A DNA stretch of 64,000 bases from Cycas panzhihuaensis (GCA_023213395.1 CM041465.1:107577741-107641740); one strand, 5' to 3'. Shown: positions 10,708-22,398, counted from the stretch's first letter. Notes: generated from the letters alone by a model not told the origin. Translations and numbers: made by a program.

Positions 10708-11139
10708 ATGTCACTCATGTCTCTCTACATATTTACTGACGGTGGAAGCCACGGTAACCTTGGACCTTCTATCGCTGCTTGGATCCTTCGCAGCCCTTCT
10801 GAACATGATTTCCTACATTCTGGCATCTTTCTCCCTAAGGTAACTAATAATGAAGCTGAGTACATGGCCGTTATTGAAGCCCTTACTGATGCTCTCCATT
10901 TCCATCACGGACCCATCATGTTGCTTTGCGATTCTCAGGTTGTGGTGTCCCATCTCACCCAGGTTTACCAGGTGCGATGCCCTCACCTGAGAACCCTTAC
11001 TTTAGCTGCCAGATCTCTCTTGGCCCACTTTCTTTCAGTTGATATTAAGCACATCCCTTGGGACCTCAATGCTGAGGCAAACAGTCTTGTCTGCCTCATC
11101 CTTAAGTGTCACCTCCCTCTTCTTAGTGACCGCCTTTGA
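10708..11139 (+). CDS. Extra RNase H of GY-A (143 aa), beside the 3' LTR
   Basis: An intact RNase HI-type frame with FTDGGSHGNLGP near residue 10, TNNEAEYMAVIEAL near 47, LLCDSQVVV near 72 and NAEANSLVC near 122. The first Asp, the Glu and the second Asp of the catalytic set are present; the final N-x-x-(A)-D site reads NAEAN. Start: ATG 10708, with an in-frame TAG just upstream at 10699, so it is not fused to an upstream frame. The preceding pyrimidine-rich tract ending CTACTAG could be a splice acceptor. Gypsy elements carry RNase H joined to RT; this is a second, separate one. GY-B has a decayed copy at the same place (23275-23113) as well as an RT-linked RNase H. Additional RNase H domains are known in Tat-lineage elements. 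Confidence 0.8.
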   Translation: MSLMSLYIFTDGGSHGNLGPSIAAWILRSPSEHDFLHSGIFLPKVTNNEAEYMAVIEALTDALHFHHGPIMLLCDSQVVVSHLTQVYQVRCPHLRTLTLAARSLLAHFLSVDIKHIPWDLNAEANSLVCLILKCHLPLLSDRL

Positions 11140-11503
11140 GGCTTGCTTGGCCAGCCCGTACCTGAGTCTCTCGTTGCCTTTAGTCTGATGTGCTTGTTTA
11201 GTTTGTTAGGTGCCCTCCTATCACTTGCTGCACTTTGGTAACGAGGGCATCCCCTTCATTAGCTTCCTTCACTTGCAGGTTGATGTTTAGATGACGCGTA
11301 GGCAGTCCCTATGTTGTCCTCGTCTCCGTCGCCCTTGTCCACGTGTTCTGCCACAACACTCGCTGACACTCTTGGTCCATATGTTGTTCACGTCTGTTTA
11401 TATGTTTATATATATATATATATATATATGCATGTGCTACTGATGGTTTTTGGCTGTCAGCATTCGCCATCACATCACACTTCTGAGCGGTGAGGCACTG
11501 TTG
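11140..11503 (+). other. 3' untranslated region of GY-A with a TA microsatellite
   Basis: Non-coding sequence between RNase H and the polypurine tract. It contains an (AT)n run at about 11407-11429. I see no other structure. Confidence 0.5.
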
Positions 11504-11515
11504 CTAAGGGGGTAG
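11504..11515 (+). other. Polypurine tract of GY-A
   Basis: CTAAGGGGGTAG lies directly before the TG of the 3' LTR. The identical 12-mer precedes the 3' LTR of GY-B (22387-22398, minus strand). It would prime plus-strand DNA synthesis. Confidence 0.85.
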
Positions 11516-14096
11516 TGTTTCCTAGCTACCGAGAATGGACTTGAGATACATTGACTTAGGTAAGCTTAGGTATATGTTTCCACTTCTCACTTCACTCCTA
11601 TTTGACTGAGATTGTTTAGTGTAGACTACTTGATACATGCTTGCCTGGCATCTGTATGTTTGCATTATCTTCTTACTTGATCACTTTTCATGTGCTTATT
11701 GCACACCTTTTAGCCTATGACGACTCACAGTGAGGGTATTCTCCAACGAATGCTATACCCCATATGGTGTATAGCCACCCACTTCGTCTCCATGACCCAT
11801 CGGGATGCCTCAACCAGTTGTGTTCACCCTTTTTACGACACCCTGTTCATATTGCAATCTCTTCCAAGTCTGATTGAATCCTTGGTTGAGACCCAGTTCA
11901 CTTTCCTGGCTACTTATCCATCACTTGGGTACTCCCCCCAGCTGTTTCTAGCCCTGATTTTCCCTTCATTTAGCTCCAAACCCTAGTTTTTGCTTGTTTT
12001 TTTATTTCCAAGTTCGTACCACTGTAAACTTAGTGGTACCGCAATCTTTGTTGCGGTACCGTAAAGTTTACCATGGTACGAATGTTTGAAAAACTTTTTT
12101 AAAATCATGTGGCAGTTTCCATTTTTTTCACAGAACTACCACGTGGCACCTGTGCATTTGAACTATCATGAGATCCCCAACGTTCACTTGTAGTGTGCAG
12201 GGGATAAAACCAAAAGTCTTCTTCATTTTCAAGGATTCTTAGCTCATTTTTTACAAGAAACTCTACAAAATCTTCCACAGAAAACTACTGCAGAATAAGA
12301 CTCACAGCTGCTGCTCTTTACCAGAGACCATTGCTGTCTCTCATGCTCAGGAACAGCAAGCTCAACATCTTTTTGCAGGTCTACAAAGTTACAAGGAGGA
12401 TATTCTTCAAGGTCTCCCAAAAGGACAAGCTTCAGAGCCCCCCCAACTCATAGGATTTTTCACACATTGGTCTCCTCTTCCAAACCTGCCACCAAACTTT
12501 GCTGAATGTTGGTTTTTTCATACTGTTTTCTAGTAGATACATACTTCTTCTCCTCCCTACAAGGTACCTTACTTGTTTACTTCATGCTTTATGCTACTTT
12601 TTATAGTTTTTCATGAATAAAGGCCTAAATTATTTACTTTCTTGATTCCTTACTTAGTTTGTTACTAGATTTCTAGATTTATGGATTGTACAGCCTCCCC
12701 ATACGGTCTTGCAAGCCTGCCTAAGGTGGCTGTGTAGAAGGGGTTACACAAAGGGAATTTGAAGGAGAAAGGAGGGGCCAATCCCCCTTACATGGCTTCT
12801 CTCTAAGGGTCTAAACCCTTATTTCCTTTCCCCTGCACCCATTGCCTCTCTTAGAGCTTGGCCAGAGACCTAGGAATCTACTCTCGAATCTGAACCAGCA
12901 TTGGCAGCCCCTTGCCTCACTAGTTCCAGCCCCTAGTCGCTACTTTTGGGCATCTCATAAGCCCCAAAATTGCTATTTGTTGGCTTGCAACTTGCAACCC
13001 ATCCATTCAGATGATTTGCTGCCCATAGCACTTCGTCCTTTGGGTGTGCTTGCCTACTTCTCCTTCATTTTTTCCTTCTCATTGTTCGCTGCCCCATGTT
13101 ATTCCTGCAAGTTTGTTTTCCTTTCCCAAGGCTAAGTGGAGACTTTTCGTAGGTGAGTTAGCCATTCTAAGGCTATACTCTTATTTTGGGTGTCATTTGC
13201 GGTAACTATTTGTGGAAACTTTGTTGGAAGTCATTTCATTAAATAATGTGCATATACTTAACTTAGTTTGATTTTGTTTCTTCTAAGTTTAGATACATAT
13301 ATTAGATCTATTTTGTGGCCCCTCTTCTGAGAGGGAGATACTTATCTATTTGATTAGCAAGATCTTGCATTTGTGGAGTCATGTATGAAATAAACCCATT
13401 GTAAGTTAGTTCCATATTTGTTGCTTTTCATTATTTTCTATTATTTCGCTGTTCGCTTTTTGCATGCATTGGGGAGGTAAGCTAGCCCCTCTTCGGTCGT
13501 TCACGGCATCCATCATCGATTGGTTCGCATGTGTAACAAGTGGAGCAAGAAGGAGCAGGAAACGAAGAGATGCGTAGCACTCCATTCAGATGCTGGTCCA
13601 GGTATTTTCCTTATCCTTGCATATTTTCTTTATAGTGTTGTTCTTTGTGCACATGCTTGCGTAGTAAGAAACACATAGGAAACTAAAAGAGGAAAAGAAC
13701 ATACATTTGCTTCTTTGCATATCTTTTATTTAGTGGTTAATCTAATACATTTAGATAGTCCATTTCGTGCTAGAACTACCCACACCTTGCTCTTTTGGCC
13801 AGCCTATACCTAGACAACATGTTACACGTGCACCTCACCCTCGTGTTGCCTTCTCATCTCCTTGAGAAGACGCAACTTGCCAGGCTTTTTCCTCCTCTTC
13901 CTTGCCATACGAGGGGTAGGAAGGCCTCACCTTCTGTAACTACCTGGAAGCAACCAGGCACCTCTGCAGGTCCCGAATTTGTGCTCCGACGCACGAACGC
14001 CCTGTGAGGGGAGTCCTTGCTATTTAGCCTAACCTAGTCTTGCATAATCCATTCTCTTGCTAAACATAGGGATACCAACCCGTGGGCAACGTTTCA
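11516..14096 (+). repeat. 3' LTR of GY-A (2581 bp)
   Basis: Full-length match to 37-2618, starting TGTTTCCTAGCTACC and ending CGTTTCA. The TATA-like ATAAAA is at 12204-12209, and an inner perfect inverted repeat GGTACCGCAA/TTGCGGTACC is at 12036-12060. It is followed by the right target duplication. Confidence 0.93.
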
Positions 14097-14101
14097 GTAT
14101 G
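14097..14101. repeat. Target site duplication GTATG, right copy (GY-A)
   Basis: Identical to 32-36 and directly after the terminal CA of the 3' LTR. Confidence 0.9.
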
Positions 14102-14671
14102 ACATAAAACTTTATTGATATATCCTTGGCTCATTAACTCAACCTATATATTATACCCAAAACTAGATTTACTTGGTCTCTACCCAATCCTCTCACCCTC
14201 CATTACACATGTATGATAAAAAATATATAAATTCAAATAGGCATATACACTCTAACCTCAAACTTCTATAACCTATCTAAAAGTCAGTCTAATGCCATGC
14301 TTAGGATCTAGTGGCTCTAAATACTAGGTACTTATAGGATTAATCATTCTATAAATATCTCATTTATACTATTTAAAGACAATTATGTGCCAACCCATAA
14401 ACTTTATAGGATACAAACTCCCCCTAACAAGCTTATTTCTCTTAATAGGATGCGCCAACACTTAATAATAATGTTAAATATATAGTTCATCTCAACAACA
14501 TTAAAGTGCATATCATGACCAACCTCAATATTTAAAATGTAATCACCAAATATATTTTAATTAATTCTAGCCATCCCCATCCTTAAATAGTGGATTCTAC
14601 CACTTAATCAAGCTCAAACATCCCTACAATCTAATTAGTCTAAGGCTATACTAGAACTCATATTAAAAAAA
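14102..14671. other. Unclassified AT-rich sequence
   Basis: About 570 bases that host GY-A. No open frame, LTR end, RNA gene or repeat is recognisable. An A-run at 14667-14678 separates it from the RT fragment that follows. Confidence 0.4.
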
Positions 14672-15285
14672 AAAAATGACATTGAAAGGATTACAAATGA
14701 ACTTTTATATATAGAAGTTATACAACCTAGTAAGAGTCCTTATGTAACTCCAATTATCCTAGTGCAAAGGAAAGATGGTTCATTTTGCTTATATGTGGAC
14801 CATAGGGAATTTAATGAGATTATAATTAAAAATAAATTTCTCATACCTAGTATTGATGATATGCTTTTATGAAATCCATGGTGCCACTATATTTTCTAAA
14901 CTTGACTTTTAATTCATTTATTACCAGATACATACCACCCTAGAAGACTACCAGAAAACTATATTTGATGCACATCATGGCCTCCTTGAGTTTTAAGTCA
15001 TGCCTTTTAGTATTTATAATATCGTTGCCACTTTTTAAAAATCTATGAATAGGATATATATACCATACTTATGCAAGTTTATCATTATCTTTTTTAATGA
15101 TATATTTATCTACAATATTTTCATTGAATAGTATGCAGGGACAGAGAATAATAGGTATTAAGTCATATTGAAGAAAATTTAATAAATATTCCAAATGAAT
15201 AGTGGTGTTAAAGAACACTGGTAAGTATTTATACCTTATATTTATAGTTAGGATGTTGGGTAAGCTTGTCATCAACTGACACCTT
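14672..15285 (+). pseudogene. Degenerate reverse transcriptase of a different gypsy lineage
   Basis: A plus-strand translation, with several stops, gives ELLYIEVIQPSKSPYVTPII, then QRKDGSFCLYVDHREFN, KNKFLIPSIDDML, AHHGLLEF-like sequence and finally an IIIFF-DDIFIY-like segment. These follow the order of RT blocks 1-5 in Ty3/gypsy elements, with wording closer to chromovirus-type RT than to GY-B. No LTRs, gag or integrase are attached; both ends are truncated, and the right end abuts CO-3. Confidence 0.6.
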
Positions 15286-15289
15286 TTTT

Positions 15290-15704
15290 AAATAAAACAT
15301 AATAAAAAATAAATATAAAAATACATACCTCTTTCCTATGTTAGCTGAACATAGTTGGAGGTGGCCCTATAGAGTCTTAATGCCACTATGCACACTCTTA
15401 ATAGAAAATGAACATTATTTGATAATATTCTCCCCCATAATGTTCATTCTGTGTAACTCCAAACTTATCTATGAATTTATGGAATTCAATTTTTCCAAGT
15501 GCCTTTGTAAAAATATTTGTTGTCTGATCTTCTATGATATAGTAAACTAACTCTATTTCTCATACTTAGACAAATTCATGTATGAAGTAATGTTGTGTCT
15601 CAATGTATTTAGTTCTTACATGGAAAAGTAAATTACGTGTCATATGAATAGTACTCTAATTATTACATAATATTTTGGTAGGACCATCCTATTTTACTTA
15701 GAGA
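15290..15704 (-). mobile_element. CO-3, left part: end of RNase H and 3' end of a minus-strand copia element
   Basis: Read on the minus strand, the frame gives DGPTKILCNN, HVRTKYIETQHYFIHEFV, YIEDQTTNIFTKALGKIEFHKFIDKFGVTQ, the closing part of a copia RNase H. It continues without loss from the right part of CO-3 at 45979 (LHDL). The two halves were separated when CO-2 inserted at AGAGA. A purine run ATGGGGGAGAA just before 15430 may be the polypurine tract; the LTR expected beyond it, towards 15290, is too degenerate to bound. Confidence 0.75.
15700..15704. repeat. Target site duplication AGAGA, left copy (CO-2)
   Basis: AGAGA before the LTR TG at 15705 matches 45975-45979 after the right LTR. 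Removing CO-2 and one copy restores the RNase H frame of CO-3. Confidence 0.85.
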
Positions 15705-16035
15705 TGTTAGGGTTAATGTTCATCACCCCACTCCTACCTTTTACACATATGAGCATACACATGTGAAGGTAAGTCAGGTAAGGTTAATGATCACTTGAGC
15801 TAATCATTATTTTAATATTATTTAAATTTTGGAGGTTGAGGAGGTTTCCCTCCTCCCTCAAACTATATATTTTCCAGAGTGATAAACCCTAGTGTCTTTT
15901 AACACCACCACTATTGGGAAATCTGTAATACTCTCAAATATAGATTGATGAATATGATTTGGTTTATGCTTATACACTACAATGGATTGAATATTACTTT
16001 CTGCTCTACTCTATCTCCATGATTTCAAACCTTGA
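15705..16035 (+). repeat. 5' LTR of CO-2 (331 bp)
   Basis: Starts TGTTAGGGTTAATGTTCATC and ends CAAACCTTGA; it pairs with 45644-45974, which has the same length. The GGAGGTTGAGGAGGTTTCCC segment is identical in both copies. Confidence 0.9.
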
Positions 16036-16037
16036 TT

Positions 16038-16049
16038 TGGTATCAAAGC
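16038..16049 (+). other. Primer binding site of CO-2 (initiator tRNA-Met type)
   Basis: TGGTATCAAAGC two bases after the LTR is one substitution from TGGTATCAGAGC, the usual copia site complementary to initiator tRNA-Met. Confidence 0.8.
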
Positions 16050-19038
16050 ACACAATTTCATCAACGATAATTATGTATTGTATTTTTGTTTATTATTCTC
16101 CTTTATATTAAAGTTTATACTAAGGTTACCATCCGAATATTTAATATATTAATGTGAGTGACCTCTATTTGATGCACATGTGCTCCATTTAGACTTTTAA
16201 CTCTCGTTTTGATGCAGCAAATTTAGTTGTGTGCAAGATATTCAAATTTGGAAAGAAAAAAGGCTATTTTTTAAATTGTTTCACCATTTTTTAATAGTTC
16301 TTAGTATAGTTTTTGCGACAAATGAGTAACCTAAACTACAGAGTAGTCTAGCTCCCAAACTAGTGAACAGAACCCTATTAAGCAACTACTTATTTTGATC
16401 ATAGTTAAGTTATCTTTCCAACGAAAGAATCCGTTCATCATTTCATGCACCAGAAGTGGAGATGTCCTCCTTAAACTGTCAAGTGACCTCTCTAGTCTCT
16501 AAAACCTCACTATCCCTTTTATTTTTTTTCATTGTGACTCATTTTTCATTATTTTTTCTTCAAAATTTGTTGGGAATCTTGGGTGCCCAGAACTTGCACC
16601 GAGTTTTAGATTACACTAAGTGCTAAATATTGTGTTATCTGCATTTGTTGTGTGTCTCGACCATCCTCCATTTGTATGCTCTTTACACTTTGTTTTTCAC
16701 TATGTTAATCTCTTCTGATTAGAGGACTTAGTAGTGTTTGACTTCTGTGGAGCCATCCTAATGATCAATCAATGATTTTGGATTATATCTTTTGCTCAGG
16801 ATTCATTGTTTGCCCTCTATTTTTCCTCCATGGTTGTACGATGTCATCATTATATTTTCTATTATTTTTTCATATTAATTTTTTTTTTTTAAAGAATTTA
16901 TTCAGTGAATCTCCTCATGGATCCAAGGCATCCCTCTTTTGATCATTTTTGATTAGTTCATAAACTATTTTAATTGATCTTCATATTTACAGCCCCCCAT
17001 CACCATGCAACTTTGATCGCCATTTTCTTATTTTTTTCATATTAAAAACCAATTTTTTAATTTGGTTCTTCGTTATTTTACTTGCAAGATCCACCATGGT
17101 CTTTCTATGATCTTTCTCAATCAGATTACAATCTGGTTTAGTCGATTATCAGATTGCTCTTTTTCCTTTATTATGTGTATTTCACGGTGGTGTGACGTTC
17201 ATTCATTTATTTTTATTTTTTTACTAAAGTTTAATTTAATTAAACCAAATTGAATTGAGTTTTAAAATTTGGGTGGGTTAGTTTTGGGTTAGCCCCCCTT
17301 AGATGTTGGCCTCTGGTCTCATTTGACCTCCATGCGACCGTTAGCTAGTGCATTAAAGGGCTAATCACCTTTTAGTTATAAAGTTTAATTTATATATTTT
17401 TTCAAAGGGGTTACTATCACCTTTTCCAATGTAACTCTAGCTTGTTAGCTTTTAGTGAAACTAGGTCCATTGCATTCATATTTTAGAGAGTTATAGTGTG
17501 GACTACTCATTTGTTATAATTGAGATTGTTTTGACTGAGATTTAATCATTTGAAGTGGCCTCTTCATTTAGTTTTTATTTTGTTAATCATAAAGAGGTCC
17601 TTTTACCTTTTCTGTAACAACTTTTGCATACGAGGTCCATTTTACAAACCATTTATTTTATTGGAAAGCTAGTTAATTCCTCTACACATTGATATAATTT
17701 TTTTAAAATCTAATTTAAAGCCATTTTATAGGTTTTCAAAGTTAGTGAAGTTGAGATAACGTATTGAACTTAGTTCATTATTTTTACTAATATTAAAGTA
17801 TTTTTTTCTAAGTTTCTTTAGCTTAAGACACATTAAGGGATCTCTAATCTATATATGACAAATTTCACACCATTCAACAAAGATTTAATTTAAATTTTAT
17901 AGCATCTAAGCCCTGTGGCTCCATTTTAAGCCCTCAAAAGGGTCCTCTCACTCATTCATTAATATCTTGAGCTCCAGGAGCCTATTTTCTAAATGGTTGG
18001 ATTTGTTGTAAAGGTTTTTTAATACTCTTTAGATTGAAATAAGTTTTACTTCAATCTGATAATGTTTTGTAGTTACTTAAAGTGGTTAAATTTAAGGCTC
18101 CTATTTAGTCATAATTAGACACATTGTTAAATATTTCAAGTAAAATTTTCACTTTAACTCAATATATTTATTTATCCTTAAGATACTAATCAGTTGTTGG
18201 AAGATCTTACTTATTTTAGAAGCTTACCATTGAGTGTTTATGGCTATTAATCTCTATTTCAGCCTCCTGAAGAGAAGGAGCCCCCCTTTGGATCAAAAAC
18301 ATCAATCAGGTAAACTCTAACCCTATTCTAAAGTTTTCATTTTATATTTTAACTTATAAATTTGATTCAAAGCTCTTCTAAAGCTTATTTATTGCTTATT
18401 TTAGGCCAATTGTTCTCTCTTTTAAGGCATTCACTTAAGGTTTATTCCATAAGCAATTCTCAAGTGTGTGTATGTGTATATATATATATATATATAGATA
18501 TATATATTTGATTCAAAAGAGCTCATATTTACTCTGAATGATTTCATCCATATAGTGAAGGTTTATTTGGTTTTATTTTAAGCTTTCAAAGCATTTTAAA
18601 AGTGCATTCTATTGCATATAAGCATTCAAAGCACTTCATTATTCTTCAAAGCTTATTTGAACCTATATAAAAGTTATCTTCTAAACAATATTCTTGAAAC
18701 ATATATTTTCCTTTACTATCAAGTTATTTTTTATTAATTCATGAAGGCATTCATCTGAAAAATCATGTATATATATATATATATATATATCAAATTATCT
18801 TTGACTCACTTTAGCCATTTACTTGTAAGGTTTGCATAAAATCACTGATTAATTTAGTTCCATCCTAAAGGAAAGCATTTGTCTTAAAAATATATGCATT
18901 TTATCTCATTACTTATCTACATTGATTAAGAGATTTATATTAGAATTTGTTGAAAAGTACTTATTGTCTACTTTATATTATTCATACATTAAAGGCCTTC
19001 ATTTATTCATTTAAGTTCATAAACTAAAAGTTTTCCAA
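16050..19038 (+). other. Long non-coding leader of CO-2
   Basis: About 3 kb of AT-rich DNA between the primer site and the gag-like start. It holds TA microsatellites at 18466-18508 and 18767-18790. ORFs here (for example 17062-17253) are short, AT-driven and match no protein family I know. I see no pol remnants. Confidence 0.6.
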
Positions 19039-19164
19039 ATGGCAATTTAGTTAGATGATATGTTAAGTCCCACATTTGATGGGACTAATTTTCATGTTTA
19101 GAAAGACCTGTTAAAAATACATCTTATTACAAATGAGATTTAGAAATTTATTGAATATGGTTAA
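19039..19164 (+). pseudogene. gag: CO-2 gag, N-terminal part
   Basis: From ATG 19039 the frame gives LSPTFDGTNFHV*KDLLKIH and ITNEI*KFIEYG, resembling the opening of copia gag (F-DG-NF--W). The two TAGs sit where Trp is expected. The frame is cut by GY-B and resumes at 45056. Confidence 0.65.
19160..19164. repeat. Target site duplication of GY-B, left copy (GTTAA)
   Basis: GTTAA here and ATTAC at 45056-45060 each differ at one base from GTTAC. GTTAC restores the gag reading EYGYLEDE across the insertion, so the mismatch is best explained by one later mutation in each copy. Confidence 0.65.
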
Positions 19165-22100
19165 TAAAATCATACCTTTGGGGCTCACTAGCTAATTAAC
19201 AATTTCGTGGCTAAAGGATCTATAAGGGCAAGGGAAATGATCATCCACAAAGGGCATTCATGCATTAGAACATAGGTTCAAGGACCTACAAGTGGTACAC
19301 AAACTCCCCTTCAGGGTAAGCACCTTCTCGATTTAGAATAGGCAAGAGAGGGACTTCCTCAGTTTGTCGAGTAGCCTAAAAAAAAGACTCTCCTATCCTA
19401 GATGGCCAAGGAAGGAGGATGAAGGTGGGATACACCCCTTCCCTCGAAGAGGGGATGGGTGGAATAAGTCCTAACCAAAAGAATAAAAGACTTATACACA
19501 AGCAACATGTGACTAGCAATATAGGTGACGAAGAGTATGTTGGGCTAAACAACTAACCTCTAACTAAAGGAGAGGCAAAATAAGACCTCATTAAAAGTGG
19601 AGGAAAACCTTAAGGGAGTGCACCTAAGATGCCTACACCTAAAACAGGTAGCTAGATATAGGAGATAAGGTAATGTGTTTTTGTTTTCTTGTTTTGGTTA
19701 TATAGTAAAGAGATGTAAGGATATGAGTTATTATTATTTGCATTTCATGTCTTAGTGAAAATAAAGTAAATAAAACATAATTCTCTCTCTTTTCCTAAGT
19801 ATTAACCTCCCTCTCCTTATCTTTTGTAAACATAGAAAAAAAAGGTAAGCAGACAACAAAGGAAAAGAGGACAAGCACTAATGTAAGTTAACCTAATAAC
19901 ATACAAAGGAAGGTTAGGTGCAAGCAAAAGAATTCACAACCTATCTCATCTAAACCCTAGACAAAGTAGGAGTTTGAGTGAGAGGGAGAGAAAGTAAAGA
20001 TGCAACTAGTAGGAAGCAATGACTACTTATGAAAAGTAATTATCTTTCCTTTATGTAGCTAAACAATACAAACAATAAGTAATGTAATACAAACCATCCC
20101 TTTTCTTTAGCTTTTCTTTAACTTCTTTTAGGAGTAAAAAAGAGGGGAGAGTGAAGAGCAACAAGATAGGGTAGAAGTGGTGTACCTAGGAAACTGGCAG
20201 TCGATGTAGAAGCCTCTTCGTTCCCTTCCCAATCCATGTTCGTCCCTTTAACATGCCTCATTGCAAGTGATATGGTAAAAAGGGGCACCAACGGGGCTTC
20301 CTTACCTTCACTGATATTTAGATGCAAAATAACTAAAAGAAAAGGAAAGAAGTACTTGTATTGAAATTCCTGAACTATGACAATAATAATAAGAAAAGGT
20401 ATATGTACATGCATAACTATGATAGAGGTCTTTATTTGCTCCAAAGCAGATGAAACCTACACAACAAATGAGTTTCCCTTTTCCAAGGGGCACTACATGC
20501 ATGTGGGAATAAGTGTGTATAAATATATATATACTTTTATTCAAAAGAATATAGCAGAGAAGGTGACCTTAATGAATATCTTTTGATTAAGCAAATATGC
20601 AATATTAGTTTTATTTTACCATGCATATATAACAATCCAATGGTGCAGGAAAGGGGGTGAAAGAGAGAAGGATGGGTAGCCTTGGAATCGATGACCCTCC
20701 TAATGGAACGCCTCCATGTTTCCAGCACTCAAGTGGCTGGCCAAAGAGAGCCAAGACCATCCAATAGTAAAGAAGATAACAATTTTTACATATGAAAAGA
20801 AATGTTGTAGATAGGTTACAAAAGTTGCAACAGCTATAAAAGTTACAATGTGCAACTTTTACAAGATTTACAAAAGTAAACCTAAGGCTATAGGAAACCA
20901 AAGAACTACTGATAAACTAGGTTTTATGGGGGTTTTTATGGCTGGTTATAGGCATAGAAAGGCGTTGCTAATCCTGTAATCCATGAAGTTCCCTACCCCT
21001 AAAAATTTTCGAGTGAACAAGGGAGGTATAGGGAGAAGAAAAGGAATGGAGAGTAGGGGGCTTCCCTTGAGGAGAATGCATAAGGGTGTAGAACCCTACC
21101 TAAAACTCCTTTCTCTCTCCACTAGTCACTTTTCTTTCCACCTCCTTAGATGGACCTAGGAAAAACTTTAAGCAGGAAAGGGAACAAACTAGAGAAAGAG
21201 GAGGGTTTGCCTCTTAGAATGAAAGAACAATAAGTAGTCTCACACAACAAATAAAGAAAATAAGCAAAGAACCTTCATTTGTAGGAAGAATAAGGATGTA
21301 TAGGCCTAAAGGTACCTAGTAAGGGTAGATCTAAGGTATATCTACCTTGTTTATTGACTAAAAAAGAGGTTCCCCTTGGGGAGGGCTGGTAAGGGTATAT
21401 CCTATAGTAAACCCAATGCTTGAGGCTTGGTAAGACACTTGTGACATGGATCTATCTTAGGAGTCACTATTATAGACATGCAACTCATGTTTCTTCCATG
21501 AAGGAGGTGATAGTAGGAGTAGGAGGCAGGTACAACAAGCTAGGTGCTTTGTTTCTGAGTTTTCCTTGAGATGAAGAGGAAGAAGAGGAGCAAATGAGGG
21601 AAATTTTATGTTTTTATACCCAAACCCAAGCTCAACGGGCGATTAGGGTTTGCCCTCAGTGGGAAGCAGCCCAGTGCCATGTGCCAATTTTGCATTTAAT
21701 GTGAAATTAGCTATGGCTAGACAAAAAAAACCTTTTAAACAGTTGCATCGCGGTAAACTTCGTGGTACCATAGAGTTTATAGCAGTCCAAAAGAGTTTGC
21801 AGCAGTACCACAGAGTTTATAGCAGTCCAAAAGAGTTTGCAGCAGTACCACAGAGTTTATAGCAGTGCGACTAAAACTAAGGGAAAACAAAAAGGAGGGG
21901 AGCTTGAGGGCTTCCAAAAAGAGGGATTCTAGGCCTTAAGAGAGCAACAATATAATGACAAGGTGCTAAGTGGGTCTTGGAACCTAGGCAGACTATGATA
22001 TATGATAAAAAGACTACAAAAGAAGACAAGTGGCAAAATAAAGGTGACAACCAGACCTAGACCTAATGCAAGGGATTATATCATTCTAAGAAATAATGGG

Positions 22101-22386
22101 GGACAAGCTACGGGAGCCTAAAAGTGCTTGGGGAAGTTGCAGAGATGCAGTGGAGGGTCGTAAGATACCATTGGATATGTATCTTGAGTATTAACAGGAT
22201 AAGGTGTTAAGATGCGATGTGCACAGGCACACAATGCATAATGATCACATAATAAACCAATTAATATATAATGTGCCTCTATCGACAACCTCATAGTAAC
22301 CTAAAGCTAACGAGAATGAGGATAGAAGCATACCTTCACTTACCTGAGTCGAGTCACCCATGTCCATTCCTGATAGTTGGGAAACA
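19165..22386 (-). repeat. 3' LTR of GY-B (~3.22 kb)
   Basis: Pairs with 41868-45055 along its whole length. On the minus strand it begins TGTTTCCCAACTATC, as in GY-A and GY-D. The outer end is mutated (expected TGGAATCA reads TAAAATCA at 19165). It is about 600 bp longer than the GY-A LTR. ORFs such as 20118-20444 occur in both LTR copies only because the LTRs are repeats. Confidence 0.85.
21767..21870. repeat. 40-bp tandem repeat inside the GY-B 3' LTR
   Basis: The unit starting ACCAYAGAGTTTATAGCAGT repeats with a 40-bp period at 21767, 21807 and 21847 (about 2.6 copies, nearly identical). The 5' LTR of the same element has only a single related stretch near 44490-44530. The unit is built from the GTAAACT/GCAGTACC words seen in all GY LTRs. 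Confidence 0.85.
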
Positions 22387-22398
22387 CTACCCCCTTAG
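22387..22398 (-). other. Polypurine tract of GY-B
   Basis: CTAAGGGGGTAG on the minus strand, directly before the 3' LTR and identical to the GY-A tract at 11504-11515. Confidence 0.85.

Larger units (their letters stand above)
37..14096 (+). mobile_element. GY-A: complete but non-autonomous Ty3/gypsy element (Tat-like)
   Basis: Seen: two long LTRs (37-2618 and 11516-14096), matching 5-bp target duplications, a conserved segment after the 5' LTR, a polypurine tract before the 3' LTR, a gag-protease frame, an antisense gene and an RNase H ORF. Missing: the RT core, the RT-linked RNase H and the integrase. Reading stops in the first residues of RT near 6841 and resumes in sequence that lies beyond the integrase in GY-B. 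Compared with GY-B, about 2.7 kb is absent. The element could only have moved by using proteins made elsewhere, unless the deletion followed insertion. Lineage is inferred from the gag knuckle type, the extra RNase H and the antisense gene; the exact clade is not proven. Confidence 0.9.

Noticed and set aside
16050-19038. A host gene with introns in the AT-rich leader of CO-2
   Set aside because: No frame gives a known domain, and the segment lies wholly between the CO-2 primer site and its gag-like start.
20118-20544. Similar small ORFs at 20118-20544 and 42763-43267
   Set aside because: They look conserved only because they are the two LTRs of GY-B; the frames carry no domain and differ in length between copies.
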